Shown one piece after another: positions 43,017 to 52,685 of a stretch of DNA of 64,000 bases (position 1 is its first letter; every line of letters begins with the position of its first letter). Origin of the DNA: Candidatus Eisenbacteria bacterium (lineage in GTDB: Bacteria > Eisenbacteria > RBG-16-71-46 > CAIMUX01 > JAHJDP01). The notes under the pieces were generated by a model. It saw only the letters and a program-made list of their open reading frames with translations, was not told where the DNA came from and searched no databases. Location: NCBI GenBank assembly GCA_018831195.1, contig JAHJDP010000117.1:1-64000 (forward strand), read 5' to 3'. The position numbers and the translations under genes are program-made.

Positions 43017-44135
43017 ATGCGATGGGATAAGTCGTGCTTGTGGTTCATTCTTTTTGCGGCTTTCATCTTCGGCGGTTCTACTCTGTGGTGCCCGGTGGAC
43101 GCTTCGGATGGAGAGGATGGTCTGAAGGTTGATGGGGATTTTCGCTATCGCTATGAGAGAATAGATCAAGAAGACAAGGATGTCTATGACCGGCATCGGC
43201 TGCGGGCGCGGGTCGGCCTTGCCGCCATGGTCAACGATCAGACCCATTTCTTCCTAAGACTGGCCAGCGGTTCGACCGATCCGATTTCGACCAATCAGAC
43301 CCTGGATGATGCTTCCTCGAGCAAGGGGATCTGGCTCGATCGCGCCTATCTCGATATTCGGCCGGTTCAGACCCCGGGCCTGAACCTCATGGCGGGGAAG
43401 ATATCCAATCCCTTTTATACGCCGCAGAAGAGCCAACTCATTTGGGACGGAGACCTGAATCCGGAAGGATTGGCGGCGAAGTTCTCTCACGGCAAGGGCG
43501 CTCTCAAGCTCTTTGCGTCCGGCAGCGGTTGGATTATCGACAACCGGAAAGCCGAGAGCGATGTCTTTATGTACGGCCTCCAGGGCGGGATCAACCGGGA
43601 ATTTGATGAACAAGACCTCAACCTCACGGCCGGCGCCTCTTTCTTCTCTTATACAGAGCTGAAAGACAAGCCTCTCTTGATGAGTGATTCTTTTGGAAAC
43701 TCCACGCCGGATGACGCCGCGGACATCTACGCCAATGAGTACACCCTTATTGAAGGCTTTTTTAAAGCCGCCTTTTCAGTGGCCCGCCGGCCGGTCGCCT
43801 TATTCGCCGACTTCGTGACCAATACCGATCCATCCGAAGAAAATGTCGGCTGGATGGCGGGTGTTGAGGTCGGCAAAGCCATGAGACCGGGCACGGCAAA
43901 GGTCTCTTACAACTATCGTGAATTGCAGAGAGATGCGGTTTTGGGAATCTTCAGCGATTCCGATTTCGCCGGCGGCGGGACCAACGCCAAGGGACACCAA
44001 ATCAGTGTGGTTTTGAAGCTCATGACGAATCTCGATGCCGGAGCCATCTTCTTCGCTAACACGCGGGGTATTGCTGATGGTGAAGACGGCCTCGACTACC
44101 AGAGGCTGCAGGTTGATCTGATGTCGAAATTCTAA
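43017..44135 (+). CDS. Outer-membrane porin of the phosphate regulon
   Basis: 372 residues with a signal peptide, then alternating beta-strand segments: DGDFRYRYERIDQEDKDVYDRHRLRARVGL, IWLDRAYLDIRPV, GLNLMAGKISNPFY. The C-terminal residue is Phe (LMSKF), as in barrels inserted by BAM. It matches the 'putative porin' type with an arginine-rich inner strand, suiting anions. It is located between the PHO-box-like array and pstS, so phosphate uptake across the outer membrane is the likely job (context inference). GGGGGACGG precedes the ATG. Confidence 0.82.
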   Translation: MRWDKSCLWFILFAAFIFGGSTLWCPVDASDGEDGLKVDGDFRYRYERIDQEDKDVYDRHRLRARVGLAAMVNDQTHFFLRLASGSTDPISTNQTLDDASSSKGIWLDRAYLDIRPVQTPGLNLMAGKISNPFYTPQKSQLIWDGDLNPEGLAAKFSHGKGALKLFASGSGWIIDNRKAESDVFMYGLQGGINREFDEQDLNLTAGASFFSYTELKDKPLLMSDSFGNSTPDDAADIYANEYTLIEGFFKAAFSVARRPVALFADFVTNTDPSEENVGWMAGVEVGKAMRPGTAKVSYNYRELQRDAVLGIFSDSDFAGGGTNAKGHQISVVLKLMTNLDAGAIFFANTRGIADGEDGLDYQRLQVDLMSKF

Positions 44136-44181
44136 GGGTTTTCTTAGGGTTTAAAATTGAAATGATAGGAGGGACTCGATA

Positions 44182-45027
44182 ATGTTGTTGGCACAATCCC
44201 GTCTTACACTAACCGGTCTCCTGATCTTGGGCTTGGCTCTGGCCGGGCTGACCGGCGTCCATGCCGAAGAGACTCGGATCATCGTTGACGGATCCACAAC
44301 CGTTGGACCCATCGCGAAGGCCTTTGCAGAGTATTACATGGGCCTTCATCCCGATGTCCAAATCACCGTCAGCGAGTCGGGGAGCGGCAATGGAGCGAAG
44401 AGCCTTATCAACGGGACGTGCGAAATCGCCGATATGTCCCGATTCATGAAAGAGAACGAATTCGCGGCCGCTGTTGAAAAGGGTATCATGCCGGTGGCGC
44501 ATGTCGTGGCGATGGACGGCTTGCCGATTATTGTCCATCCCAGCAATCCTGTCAGCGGGTTGACCGTGGAGCAGGTGCGGGACATCTATGTCGGCAAGAT
44601 CACGAATTGGAATCAGGTAGGCGGCCCCGACAAGAAGATCGTCGTCGTGAGTCGTGATACGAACAGCGGAACCTATGAGACCTTCGAAAATCTGGTCATG
44701 AATAAGGAAAAGATGGCGGAGAGTGTCGAGTATGTGGGCAGCAATGGCGCGGCGCGCCAGCGGGTCCAGTCGACGCCGAGCGCCATTGGCTATGCTGGGT
44801 TGGGCTTTGTGGATCAGACTGTGAAGGCTCTGGACATTAACGGCATTACCCCAAACCAAAGTACCGTTTCCTCCGGTGTCTATCCGATTGCCCGGCCGCT
44901 CTACATGTTTACAAACGGCTATCCGAAATTGGGAAGCCATATTCACGCCTTTGTGACACTTCATCTCACAAAAGACGGGCAGGAAATTATTGAGGCTATC
45001 GGTTTTATTCCTGTGACCGCCTATTAG
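44182..45027 (+). CDS. pstS: Phosphate ABC transporter substrate-binding protein PstS
   Basis: 281 residues with a signal peptide ending near HAEE. The phosphate-binding loops are visible: VDGSTTVGPIAKAFAEYY, SESGSGNGAKSLINGTCEIADMSR, and SRDTNSGTYETFENLV. LGFVDQTVKALDING and the C-terminal LTKDGQEIIEAIGFIPV are typical of the family. AGGAGGG stands 7 bp before the ATG. It is the first pst gene, 46 bp after the porin. A hairpin separates it from pstC. Confidence 0.95.
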   Translation: MLLAQSRLTLTGLLILGLALAGLTGVHAEETRIIVDGSTTVGPIAKAFAEYYMGLHPDVQITVSESGSGNGAKSLINGTCEIADMSRFMKENEFAAAVEKGIMPVAHVVAMDGLPIIVHPSNPVSGLTVEQVRDIYVGKITNWNQVGGPDKKIVVVSRDTNSGTYETFENLVMNKEKMAESVEYVGSNGAARQRVQSTPSAIGYAGLGFVDQTVKALDINGITPNQSTVSSGVYPIARPLYMFTNGYPKLGSHIHAFVTLHLTKDGQEIIEAIGFIPVTAY

Positions 45028-45040
45028 TCTTGGCTGTGCG

Positions 45041-45065
45041 GGGACCGCCTTTTACGGCGGTCTCC
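45041..45065 (+). terminator. Hairpin between pstS and pstC (attenuator-like)
   Basis: GACCGCC and GGCGGTC form a 7-bp stem with loop TTTTAC and no T-run after it. Such hairpins behind pstS commonly protect the pstS message or reduce readthrough, giving more binding protein than permease. Confidence 0.55.
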
Positions 45066-45075
45066 AGAGGTGCCT

Positions 45076-46269
45076 GTGAGCGAAGTTGAGAAAGCGAGTC
45101 CTGCCGTCCCGGGGATTGCCTCCGGGGCGGGACTCCAAAAACTGCGCGGCGACCTGCTGATCAGTAAAAAGGCGGGCCGCCTCCGTCATATCGGCGCTAT
45201 GCTGGGGCAGAGCGCGCTTTTTCTTGTGACATCAAGCTCCGCTATTGTTGTTCTCTTTATTTTCTACTTTATCATTAGGGATGCCATTCCTTTCTTTCAG
45301 CTCGAAGGCATCAAAGAGTTCTTTACCAGCGCACGGTGGTATCCCTCGGCCTCGCCCGGTGAATACGGCACTCTGGCCATATTTATAGGGAGCGGGCTTG
45401 TGACTTTGGGAGCTATCGCGCTGGCCATGCCTATGGGGATCGCCGCCGCTGTCTGCCTCAGTGATATCCTGCCATTCAGTATCCGGCAAACCATCAAACC
45501 GATCATTGAGGTGTTGGCCGCGATCCCATCCGTGGCCTTTGGTTTTTTCGCCCTCGTCGTTTTCGCCCCTTTGCTTCAAGAGAGCGGGGGGCGAATCCTG
45601 GCTGTCATAACCTGGCTTCTGGGACTTCCTGCCGGCGGCCTGCTTGTTATTGTTCTTGCCGATTTGATCACCGGCCGGATCCGGGAAGATCGTCGAAATG
45701 GGGCTCGCGCCGTCCTCTTTGTCTGTTTCGGCGGCGCCGTCATCGGTTTGTTGACCCTGATTTCGAGCCGATTGAACGATGTCGAAATCAGCAGTGGGAC
45801 CAATGCGCTGAATGTTTCAATTATTCTAGGCATCATGGCCATGCCGACGATTGTCAGCGTATCCGAAGACGCCCTTCAGGCCGTTGGGCGCGAATTGCGC
45901 GAGGGATCGTATGCTCTTGGGGCCACCCGGGCAGAGACGATTCTCAAGGTTGTCATCCCCGCCGCCGGCAGCGGTATTATCGCGGCGGTCATTCTTGGGA
46001 TTATGCGGGTTATCGGAGAGACGATGGTTGTCTGGATGGCGTCGGGAAACGCCGCGCAGATTCCCGAGCCCTGGTATAACATTTTGGAGCCGGTTCGAAC
46101 CCTGACCGCCACGATTGCCGGCGATATGGGTGAAGCAGATCAAGTGATGGGCTCCGCCCGCTATCATGTCCTTTTTGCGATGGCCTTTATCCTCCTCGCC
46201 TTCTCATTTCTCAGCAATCTGGCCAGTGAGTGGATTGTTTTGCGTTCGCGAAGAAAAGTAGGTGGTTGA
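45076..46269 (+). CDS. pstC: Phosphate ABC transporter permease PstC
   Basis: About 397 residues; GTG 45076 follows AGAGG by 5 bp (GTG 45070 is possible). Family phrases: SARWYPSASPGEYGTLAIFIGS, LSDILPFSIRQTIKPIIEVLAAIPSVAFGFFAL and the EAA-like loop ALQAVGRELREGSYALGATRAETILKVVIPAAGSG. It is about 80 residues longer than usual. The extra segment (about 180-260, ILAVITWLLGLPAGGLLVIVL to SRLNDVEISSG) carries two additional helices and a basic loop between the core helices. Pairs with PstA in the membrane. Confidence 0.94.
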   Translation: MSEVEKASPAVPGIASGAGLQKLRGDLLISKKAGRLRHIGAMLGQSALFLVTSSSAIVVLFIFYFIIRDAIPFFQLEGIKEFFTSARWYPSASPGEYGTLAIFIGSGLVTLGAIALAMPMGIAAAVCLSDILPFSIRQTIKPIIEVLAAIPSVAFGFFALVVFAPLLQESGGRILAVITWLLGLPAGGLLVIVLADLITGRIREDRRNGARAVLFVCFGGAVIGLLTLISSRLNDVEISSGTNALNVSIILGIMAMPTIVSVSEDALQAVGRELREGSYALGATRAETILKVVIPAAGSGIIAAVILGIMRVIGETMVVWMASGNAAQIPEPWYNILEPVRTLTATIAGDMGEADQVMGSARYHVLFAMAFILLAFSFLSNLASEWIVLRSRRKVGG

Positions 46270-46271
46270 TT

Positions 46272-47633
46272 GTGCGAATAGGCACGAGAAAATTGATCGA
46301 CCGTTCCTTTTCAGGTCTGGGTTTCTTCTCTGTCGCCCTGATGGGATTGGCGGTACTGGTGATTCTGGCGCCTATTATCACCCGGGGTCTGGGCGCCTTT
46401 GTTTTCAAGGGAACGGTCGAGTTCCGCCGGATGCAGTTAGAGAATTTTGAACGGGGCCATCGGGAGGCGATTGAGAAAGAGATCCTGCAGGCGGCCGCCG
46501 CGCGCAAGCCTGTTTATGCCATGATTGAGACTTTTAAATCTGAAATAGATTCAATGAAGATCAATGAGAAATTGAGATACCGCAAACAGCTGAAGGAAGT
46601 CGAGGGTGATATCGCGGTCTTGCTCGGTCCCAAACCGGGTGACCCCCGGCGTGTTCTTCCACGGCAGCAGTACGGCCAGACCCGCTGGGACAGGGCTCAG
46701 GTCAAGCTCCGTCAGGTTATCTTTCGCACGGAATACGATTACTCCGACACGGCCAGTATGGGGACTGAAGTCTTCGTGCCGCGCGCGAATGACTTTGCGG
46801 GGACGGCTTTGGCCGGCCTCTTTCCATATCTCGAAGAACACATTGAGGAAATGCTGGCGCCCCGGATCACATTCTATCCGCGGTTTCTATCCGATATATC
46901 GATCGATTCACATTTATTTGGCGGGATCCGCGCCGAGGTTTTGGGAACTCTCTTTTTGGCCATCGGCGCCATGTTCTTTGCCCTGCCGATGGGCGTTCTG
47001 TCCGCCGTTTATCTTGTCGAGTATTCCCGGGAAGGTCGAATTATCAGCCTATTGCGGACCTGCGTCAGCACCTTGGCCGGCGTTCCCAGCATTGTCTTCG
47101 CCCTGTTCGGTCTCGCCTTCTTTATCAATACAATGAAGGTCACCGAGAGCAAATCGGTTCTCGCCGGATCGTTGACCTTGGCCTGTTTGATACTACCAAC
47201 GGTCATCAGGGCTTCCGAGGAGGCCCTTCGCGCTGTTCCGAACACATACCGCGAGGCTTCTATGAGTCTTGGAGCGGGGAAATGGCGCACAATCGTCACC
47301 GTGGTTCTGCCGGCCGCCATACCTGGAATCCTCACTGGAACCGTCATCAGTTTGGGACGCGCCGCTGGTGAGACGGCGCCGATCATCTTTACCGCGGCGG
47401 TCAGTGTAGGGGAACCGCTGAACCTATTCAAAGCAAAGTTCTGGGAGGTTTTGTCTCAGCCGACGCCGGCGCTCCCCTGGAATATTTATAATCTTTGCAC
47501 AGAGCATGAAGCCGTTGACGAAATCCGGCATGTACAATATGGAATGGTTCTTACATTGGTTCTCCTGGTGCTGGTTTTGAACACGACCGCGATTATTATG
47601 CGGGCACGGATATCAAGAAAACTGAAAGGGTAA
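46272..47633 (+). CDS. pstA: Phosphate ABC transporter permease PstA with large N-terminal insert
   Basis: About 453 residues from GTG 46272, 6 bp after AGGTGG and 2 bp after the pstC stop; typical PstA has about 280-300. Helix 1 (about 15-40) is followed by a non-membrane insert of about 170 residues, rich in charged helices ([42 protein letters not shown]), placed outside the cytoplasm. The normal permease core then runs from [16 protein letters not shown], with [45 protein letters not shown] (EAA loop) and [16 protein letters not shown]. The insert could contact PstS or sense a periplasmic signal; its function is unknown. Confidence 0.93.
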   Translation: MRIGTRKLIDRSFSGLGFFSVALMGLAVLVILAPIITRGLGAFVFKGTVEFRRMQLENFERGHREAIEKEILQAAAARKPVYAMIETFKSEIDSMKINEKLRYRKQLKEVEGDIAVLLGPKPGDPRRVLPRQQYGQTRWDRAQVKLRQVIFRTEYDYSDTASMGTEVFVPRANDFAGTALAGLFPYLEEHIEEMLAPRITFYPRFLSDISIDSHLFGGIRAEVLGTLFLAIGAMFFALPMGVLSAVYLVEYSREGRIISLLRTCVSTLAGVPSIVFALFGLAFFINTMKVTESKSVLAGSLTLACLILPTVIRASEEALRAVPNTYREASMSLGAGKWRTIVTVVLPAAIPGILTGTVISLGRAAGETAPIIFTAAVSVGEPLNLFKAKFWEVLSQPTPALPWNIYNLCTEHEAVDEIRHVQYGMVLTLVLLVLVLNTTAIIMRARISRKLKG

Positions 47634-47638
47634 GCTGG

Positions 47639-48463
47639 ATGGAAGCGACAAAATTCAAACTCGCCGTGCCTGAACAAAAGAAGGACTTTTTCAAAGATGC
47701 TCCGGAGAAATTCCCCCAAATCCGGGCTGAGAATTTTTCAGTTTTTTACGGCTCCAATGAGGCTGTCAAAAAAGTAACCCTCAATATCGCCCAGGGTCTT
47801 GTCACGGCGATTATCGGACCGAGTGGATGCGGCAAGAGCACTTTTTTGAGAGCCATCAACCGTATGAATGATCTCATCCCACATTGCCGGCCCGCCGGGG
47901 ACTTGCATTTTATGGATGATAATATCTACGGGTCACAAATTGATGTCACCTCATTAAGGCAACATGTTGGGATGGTTTTTCAGAAGCCGAATCCATTTCC
48001 CAAATCGATTTATGACAATGTCGCCTATGGGCCGAGAATTCTCGGGATCAGGAAGAAAGGCAAGCTCCTCGACATTGTGGAGCAGAGTCTTTCACGAGCG
48101 GCTTTGTGGGATGAAATCAAGGATCGTTTGGCGGAAAACGCCCTCGGCTTATCGGGGGGGCAGCAACAACGGTTATGTATTGCACGGGCGCTTGCCATGA
48201 ATCCGGATGTTCTTCTCATGGATGAACCAACCTCGGCTTTGGATCCGAAATCTACAGGGCGCATTGAGGATTTGATTGGAGAGCTTCGCGGAGAGTATAC
48301 TATTGTCATTGTGACACATAATATGCAACAAGCCGCCCGGGTCTCTGATTTTACGGCCTTCCTATATGAAGGATGGCTGATTGAATATGGATTGACCCGG
48401 CAGCTTTTCACTAAACCCGAAAAGAAACAGACGGAAGATTACATCACCGGCCGGTTTGGATAA
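47639..48463 (+). CDS. pstB: Phosphate ABC transporter ATP-binding protein PstB
   Basis: 274 residues. Walker [13 protein letters not shown]-loop [19 protein letters not shown] (the PstB hallmark), signature [17 protein letters not shown], Walker [14 protein letters not shown] and switch [13 protein letters not shown]. The N-terminus has about 30 extra residues before the nucleotide-binding domain. It energises PstCA and, with PhoU, passes the phosphate signal to PhoR. Confidence 0.96.
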   Translation: MEATKFKLAVPEQKKDFFKDAPEKFPQIRAENFSVFYGSNEAVKKVTLNIAQGLVTAIIGPSGCGKSTFLRAINRMNDLIPHCRPAGDLHFMDDNIYGSQIDVTSLRQHVGMVFQKPNPFPKSIYDNVAYGPRILGIRKKGKLLDIVEQSLSRAALWDEIKDRLAENALGLSGGQQQRLCIARALAMNPDVLLMDEPTSALDPKSTGRIEDLIGELRGEYTIVIVTHNMQQAARVSDFTAFLYEGWLIEYGLTRQLFTKPEKKQTEDYITGRFG

Positions 48464-48488
48464 GTTGTTTGGATAAGGGGATCATGCG

Positions 48489-49184
48489 ATGCCGATGCAT
48501 TTGCAGAATGAAATTGAACGTCTGAAAAAAATGATTTTGGCTTTGAGCGCTGTTGTTGAGAGCAATGTCCGCAAGGCCGTGAATTCAATGGAAAAGGCCG
48601 ACCGGGAGGCCGCCCAAGAAGTTATCGCGGCGGATTCAGAAATCGACCGGATGGAGGTTGATGTCGAAGAGGAATGCCTCAAAGCTCTGGCCCTCTACCA
48701 GCCCGTGGCTGTTGATCTTAGATTCGTTATTGCTGTTTTGAAAATTAATAATGATTTGGAGCGTATCGGCGATCTCGGTGTCAATATTGCGAAACGGGCG
48801 ACCTATATCTGCAATTATCCGACAATCCGCGCTCCTTTTGAATTCGGGGAGCTCTGTCGTAAGACAATAGATATGTTGCGATACAGCTTGGACGGACTCA
48901 TGCGGATGGATCTTGAGCGGGCCCGGACGGTTCTTGCCATTGATGATGAAGTCGATGCGATTAACCGGCAGGCCTATGCAAAAGTATTCGCGGCCATGCA
49001 TGAAAATCCTGACAATGCGGAGGTTCTCTTCAGCTATCTCTCCGCCAGCCGGCATCTTGAAAGAATCGCCGATTATGCCACGAATATTGCAGAGGATGTC
49101 ATTTATCTCATCAATGGGAAAATCGTCCGCCATACCGAGATATCCGCCGCCTGGGCTGCCGAAGGGCCGGAAGATAGGCGCTGA
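48489..49184 (+). CDS. phoU: Phosphate signalling protein PhoU
   Basis: 231 residues made of two three-helix bundles. The repeated metal-binding signature appears as VIAADSEIDRMEVDVEEECLKAL and VLAIDDEVDAINRQAYAKVF (E/DxxxD motifs). LRFVIAVLKINNDLERIGDLGVNIAKRA and SASRHLERIADYATNIAEDVIYL are family hallmarks. It is the last pst gene and keeps PhoR inactive when phosphate is plentiful. Confidence 0.95.
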   Translation: MPMHLQNEIERLKKMILALSAVVESNVRKAVNSMEKADREAAQEVIAADSEIDRMEVDVEEECLKALALYQPVAVDLRFVIAVLKINNDLERIGDLGVNIAKRATYICNYPTIRAPFEFGELCRKTIDMLRYSLDGLMRMDLERARTVLAIDDEVDAINRQAYAKVFAAMHENPDNAEVLFSYLSASRHLERIADYATNIAEDVIYLINGKIVRHTEISAAWAAEGPEDRR

Positions 49185-49353
49185 ATTCGCTGGAACGCGC
49201 GCAGGTTAATTCTGATATACGTTGTCTCCGCACCGAAACGCAGTATCCTTACCTGGAATCTCCGTGAACGGCGGCCCCTTCGTTTCGAAAACCGGTGTTT
49301 CCGCCATTATGGGGTGTGACAAGGGGTCCAGATCTTATATGGGGAACAGGCGC

Positions 49354-49749
49354 ATGCGAATCCGAACCAGCATTTGGATTGAGGATGAAGACGGCCAAGT
49401 TGTCTACGGTTTGGGACGTCAACGAATTCTCGTCGCCATCCGCGAGACGGGATCGATTAAAGCGGCGGCCGCGGAATTGAATATGTCGTATCGCGGACTT
49501 TGGGCCCGCCTACGCCATTCAGAGCGGCGGTTGGGATTTTCTCTTGTCGATTCGAAGCCGGGCCGGGGCAAATCTGGTGGAACGACGCTAACTCCAGAGG
49601 CCAACGAACTCCTGGATCGCTATCAAAGGGTCCTCAATGAGGTTTATTCCGCTTCCGAAGCGGTCTTTACAAAATCCCTGAGTGGGCTCTTCCGAAAACA
49701 TGAATCTGATAAACCTGGATCACAACGCCACGACGCCTCTGCTTCCTGA
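49354..49749 (+). CDS. ModE-like single-domain regulator (LysR-type winged helix)
   Basis: 131 residues from ATG 49354, 8 bp after GGGGA; ATG 49339 is an alternative. The N-terminal winged helix of ModE is clear: SIWIEDEDGQVVYGLGRQRILVAIRETGSIKAAAAELNMSYRGLWARL, then FSLVDSKPGRGKSGGTTLTPEANELLDRYQ. The Mop domains that bind molybdate or tungstate in E. coli ModE are missing. It opens the tungstate/molybdate cluster, and its end overlaps the desulfurase gene by 50 bp. A target may be the inverted repeat at the tupA promoter. Confidence 0.88.
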   Translation: MRIRTSIWIEDEDGQVVYGLGRQRILVAIRETGSIKAAAAELNMSYRGLWARLRHSERRLGFSLVDSKPGRGKSGGTTLTPEANELLDRYQRVLNEVYSASEAVFTKSLSGLFRKHESDKPGSQRHDASAS

Positions 49750-50860
49750 AGTTCGGAAGTTGATGACGGAGGCAATGGAGCAGCTGCCTGGGAACCCATC
49801 CAGCCTTCACAGGGAGGGCCGGCGTGCCCTGGAAGCCATTGAAAAAGCCCGGGGGTCGGTCGCCCGGCTCATCGGCGCTTCGGCCGAGGAGATCGTCTTT
49901 ACCTCCGGTGGAACAGAAGCCAATGCGCTCGCATTGATGGGGACCCTCTTCCGAACCGGCAAAGCGCTGATGATCTCGGCCATAGAACATCCCTCGGTGA
50001 TGGAGACCGCGGCCCATCTCGCGAGATTGGGACATGTTGTTCAGCACGTTTCGCCGGATAACGAGGGGCGTGTCTCCATCGAGGCCGTCAAGGAAGGTTT
50101 GAGTGAGGACGTCGGCCTTGTCAGCCTGCAACTGGCGAATAATGAGACGGGAGTCCTGCAGCCGGTCGGTGATTTGCGGTACCGGATTGGTGGAAATGAC
50201 CTCATCATTCACACGGACGCCGTTCAGGCCGCCGGGAAAATACCCGTCAGCGTCAGGGATCTCAATGTGCAACTCATGACCCTTTCGGCGCACAAAATGG
50301 GCGGTCCCAAGGGCATCGGCGCCCTGTGGATCGATTCGGAATCGACGCCCTTGCCGATACTGCACGGAGGTCTACAGGAGCGGGGCTTGCGGGCCGGGAC
50401 CCAAAATGTGATCGGCATCGCCGGATTCGGCGCCGCCGCCGAGCTGGCCATGAAAAGGCTCTCCCAGCCCGACGCGAATCCATCGAGATTGAGAGACCGG
50501 TTGGAGACGGAGGTCCAAAGCCGTCTTTTGGGAACCGTAGTTATGGGGGGAGGAGCTGAAAGGGTTCCCAACACATCTTGTATCGCCTTTAGGAACCTCG
50601 AAGGCGCGGCCCTTGTACAACTTCTGGATCTCAAGGGGGTCGCCGCATCAACCGGCGCGGCCTGTGAAGCCCGATCGAACGACTATTCACATGTGCTCCG
50701 GGCCATGGCGGTTCCGGAATCACTGGCCAGAGGCGCGGTTCGCTTTTCACTGGGCCTTGATATAACCGAGAAGGAAATTACCGAGGCAATCGGGATCATC
50801 GTTGAAGCTGTTGAAGAACTGGAAGGGTACTCGTCTGCAGTTCGACGAATCATTCGATAA
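49700..50860 (+). CDS. Cysteine desulfurase (NifS/IscS family)
   Basis: 386 residues from ATG 49700; a PLP enzyme that takes sulfur from cysteine as a persulfide. LDHNATTPLLPEVR, TSGGTEANALAL, EHPSVMETA, QLANNETGVLQPVG and HTDAVQAAGKIPV are present, with PLP-Lys199 (LSAHKMGGPKG). The sulfur-carrying Cys lies in STGAACEARSNDYSHVL. It overlaps the ModE-like gene and converges with fdhD (11-bp overlap). In E. coli IscS passes sulfur to FdhD for formate dehydrogenase, so here a dedicated desulfurase-FdhD pair is likely (inference). Confidence 0.94.
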   Translation: MNLINLDHNATTPLLPEVRKLMTEAMEQLPGNPSSLHREGRRALEAIEKARGSVARLIGASAEEIVFTSGGTEANALALMGTLFRTGKALMISAIEHPSVMETAAHLARLGHVVQHVSPDNEGRVSIEAVKEGLSEDVGLVSLQLANNETGVLQPVGDLRYRIGGNDLIIHTDAVQAAGKIPVSVRDLNVQLMTLSAHKMGGPKGIGALWIDSESTPLPILHGGLQERGLRAGTQNVIGIAGFGAAAELAMKRLSQPDANPSRLRDRLETEVQSRLLGTVVMGGGAERVPNTSCIAFRNLEGAALVQLLDLKGVAASTGAACEARSNDYSHVLRAMAVPESLARGAVRFSLGLDITEKEITEAIGIIVEAVEELEGYSSAVRRIIR

Positions 50861-51686
50861 TGCGCTCAGCTGCTGAGTAAATATTCATCCGCCGGCCTCT
50901 GGCGAATCCCACCAATGTTAAAAGAAAACGGCGGGCCAGTCTTACGGCCAGGTCGGTCGGAGCTCCTCGGGAGACGAGAACCGGCGTCCGTGCATGAATC
51001 GCTTTGGCGGTGATTTCAGAGGATAGTCTTCCGGAGGAAAAGAGAACGCACCGGCTGGGATCGATTCCCGATAGAAGAGCCATGCCGATGACTTTGTCGA
51101 CAGCCGTATGCCGCCCGATATCCTCGGTCTTCATAAGAAGTCGGCCCTGCGCATCCGCAAGCGCCGCAATATGAGCGCCGCCGGTCTGCTGGAAAAGAGA
51201 GGCCTCTTCCTTCATGACATGCATAAAATTCGAGATAACCTCCCGCTGAATCCGAAAATCGGTATCGACCTTAAGGCAGGGGATCGGTTCCTCGAGATCC
51301 TGGCCGGTGACCCCGGAACCGCATCCTGAGGTCAGTGTTTTCTTCGCAAAGAAGTCCTGGATGGCGGTGTCATGAAAATCACCATGCGCGTCGATTCGGG
51401 CCGCCGCCTCATCGATGTCAAGGTCAACCGTATAGGGGGCGGAAAGGATGCCCTCATTGACCAGAAATCCAACAATGAAAGCCTTCAGATCACTGGGCAG
51501 GCAGACCAACGCAATGAGGTGTTTTCCATTAAGGTAAAGATCAAATCGCTCTTCACGTATCAGAAGATCTTCTACTCGCTCCTTTCGCTTCTCGGTCAGG
51601 CGCGTAATCCGGACAGAGCGCATAAGATGATGCACGGAAGAATGGTCTGTGTTCGCCGCCGATGGGTCGGGAGGGGTAGAGGACAT
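50850..51686 (-). CDS. fdhD: Formate dehydrogenase accessory sulfurtransferase FdhD
   Basis: 278 residues. FdhD hallmarks: LLIREERFDLYLNGKHLIALVCLPSDLKAFIVGFL, TSGCGSGVTG with Cys122 (only the first Cys of the CxxC seen in E. coli), GGAHIAALAD, TEDIGRHTAVDKVIG and VLFSSGRLSSEI. It carries sulfur to the molybdenum or tungsten bis-pterin cofactor. GGAGGA stands about 11 bp before the ATG. It diverges from tupA and overlaps the end of the cysteine desulfurase gene. No formate dehydrogenase gene is in the window. Confidence 0.95.
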   Translation of the reverse strand: MSSTPPDPSAANTDHSSVHHLMRSVRITRLTEKRKERVEDLLIREERFDLYLNGKHLIALVCLPSDLKAFIVGFLVNEGILSAPYTVDLDIDEAAARIDAHGDFHDTAIQDFFAKKTLTSGCGSGVTGQDLEEPIPCLKVDTDFRIQREVISNFMHVMKEEASLFQQTGGAHIAALADAQGRLLMKTEDIGRHTAVDKVIGMALLSGIDPSRCVLFSSGRLSSEITAKAIHARTPVLVSRGAPTDLAVRLARRFLLTLVGFARGRRMNIYSAAERIIE

Positions 51687-51799
51687 CGGGATTCTTTTCC
51701 TCCAGTCTGTTGATCTTCAGGAGCCGGGGTTCCCGATCCAGAGTATGCCACGCGGGAGCTTGACCTGAAGAGTGAGTCAGGATTAGATTTGTGTCAACA

Positions 51800-51829
51800 T
51801 TGGCATAGTTACATGATTCTGGTACTATG
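51800..51829 (+). promoter_or_regulatory. tupA promoter with overlapping inverted repeat
   Basis: TTGGCA and TACTAT are separated by exactly 17 bp, 21 bp before the tupA ATG. CATAGT (51804-51809) and ACTATG (51824-51829) form an inverted repeat overlapping both promoter elements, as expected for a repressor site. It does not match the E. coli ModE box closely. Confidence 0.6.
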
Positions 51830-51848
51830 AATTCACGACGAGGTTAAG

Positions 51849-52685
51849 ATGCTATTCCGCAAGCTGTTATTACTTACAACGCTTCTCATATACTGCGGCG
51901 TCTTGGTTGGGTGTGGGAAAGATTCGGCGTCTGAACGGCGTGTCCTATTGGCCACGACGACCTCCACGGCGCACAGCGGGCTCCTTGATCATTTGATCAA
52001 TGCTTTCACCGAATCGACAGGAATCCGCGTCGACTTTGTCGCGGTGGGAACAGGCGCCGCACTGAAACTGGGAGAGAAAGGCGACGTCGATGTTGTTCTG
52101 GTCCACGCCGCTCCGGCTGAAAAGGAGTTCATCTCGGCCGGGTACGGGGAAAAGCGTATTCCTGTAATGTACAATGACTATGTTCTCCTCGGCCCGCCGG
52201 AGGATCCGGCCGGCATTTCAAAATGCAGTTCTTTTCAGGATGCGATGAGAAGCATCGCCGAGAAGAGGGCTCCATTTATCTCCCGGGGTGACAACTCGGG
52301 CACACACATGAAAGAGCGTGCCTGCTGGGATTTATTGGGCATCACGCCGTCCGGATCCTGGTATACCGAAGCGGGTCAGGGGATGGGGGGCTGCCTGTTG
52401 CTGGCCAGCGAAACAAAGGCCTATGTCCTTTCGGACCGGGGGACTTACCTTTCCCGCTTCGACGATTTGGCGATTCAAATCCTCTATGAGGGCGATCCTC
52501 TCCTTTATAACCCCTATACAATTATGATTGTTAAACGTAATTTGCGGCCGGATGGAAATTATGCTGAGGCAAAAACCTTTGCCGACTGGCTGGTCTCGGC
52601 GGCCGGGCAGGAGAGAATCGCGGCATTTCGAGCCAATGGGAAGCAATTATTCTACCCGGATGCAGAGGGAAAGTACGCTCAATGA
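51849..52685 (+). CDS. tupA: Tungstate ABC transporter substrate-binding lipoprotein TupA
   Basis: 278 residues with lipobox LVGC22. The family opening LLATTTSTAHSGLLDHLINAF (TTTS oxyanion motif) is followed by FVAVGTGAALKLGEKGDVDVVLVHA, VMYNDYVLLGP, FISRGDNSGTHMKE and AYVLSDRGTYL. TupA binds tungstate with very high affinity; some relatives also take molybdate. GAGGTTAAG precedes the ATG. It overlaps tupB by 4 bp. Confidence 0.94.
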   Translation: MLFRKLLLLTTLLIYCGVLVGCGKDSASERRVLLATTTSTAHSGLLDHLINAFTESTGIRVDFVAVGTGAALKLGEKGDVDVVLVHAAPAEKEFISAGYGEKRIPVMYNDYVLLGPPEDPAGISKCSSFQDAMRSIAEKRAPFISRGDNSGTHMKERACWDLLGITPSGSWYTEAGQGMGGCLLLASETKAYVLSDRGTYLSRFDDLAIQILYEGDPLLYNPYTIMIVKRNLRPDGNYAEAKTFADWLVSAAGQERIAAFRANGKQLFYPDAEGKYAQ

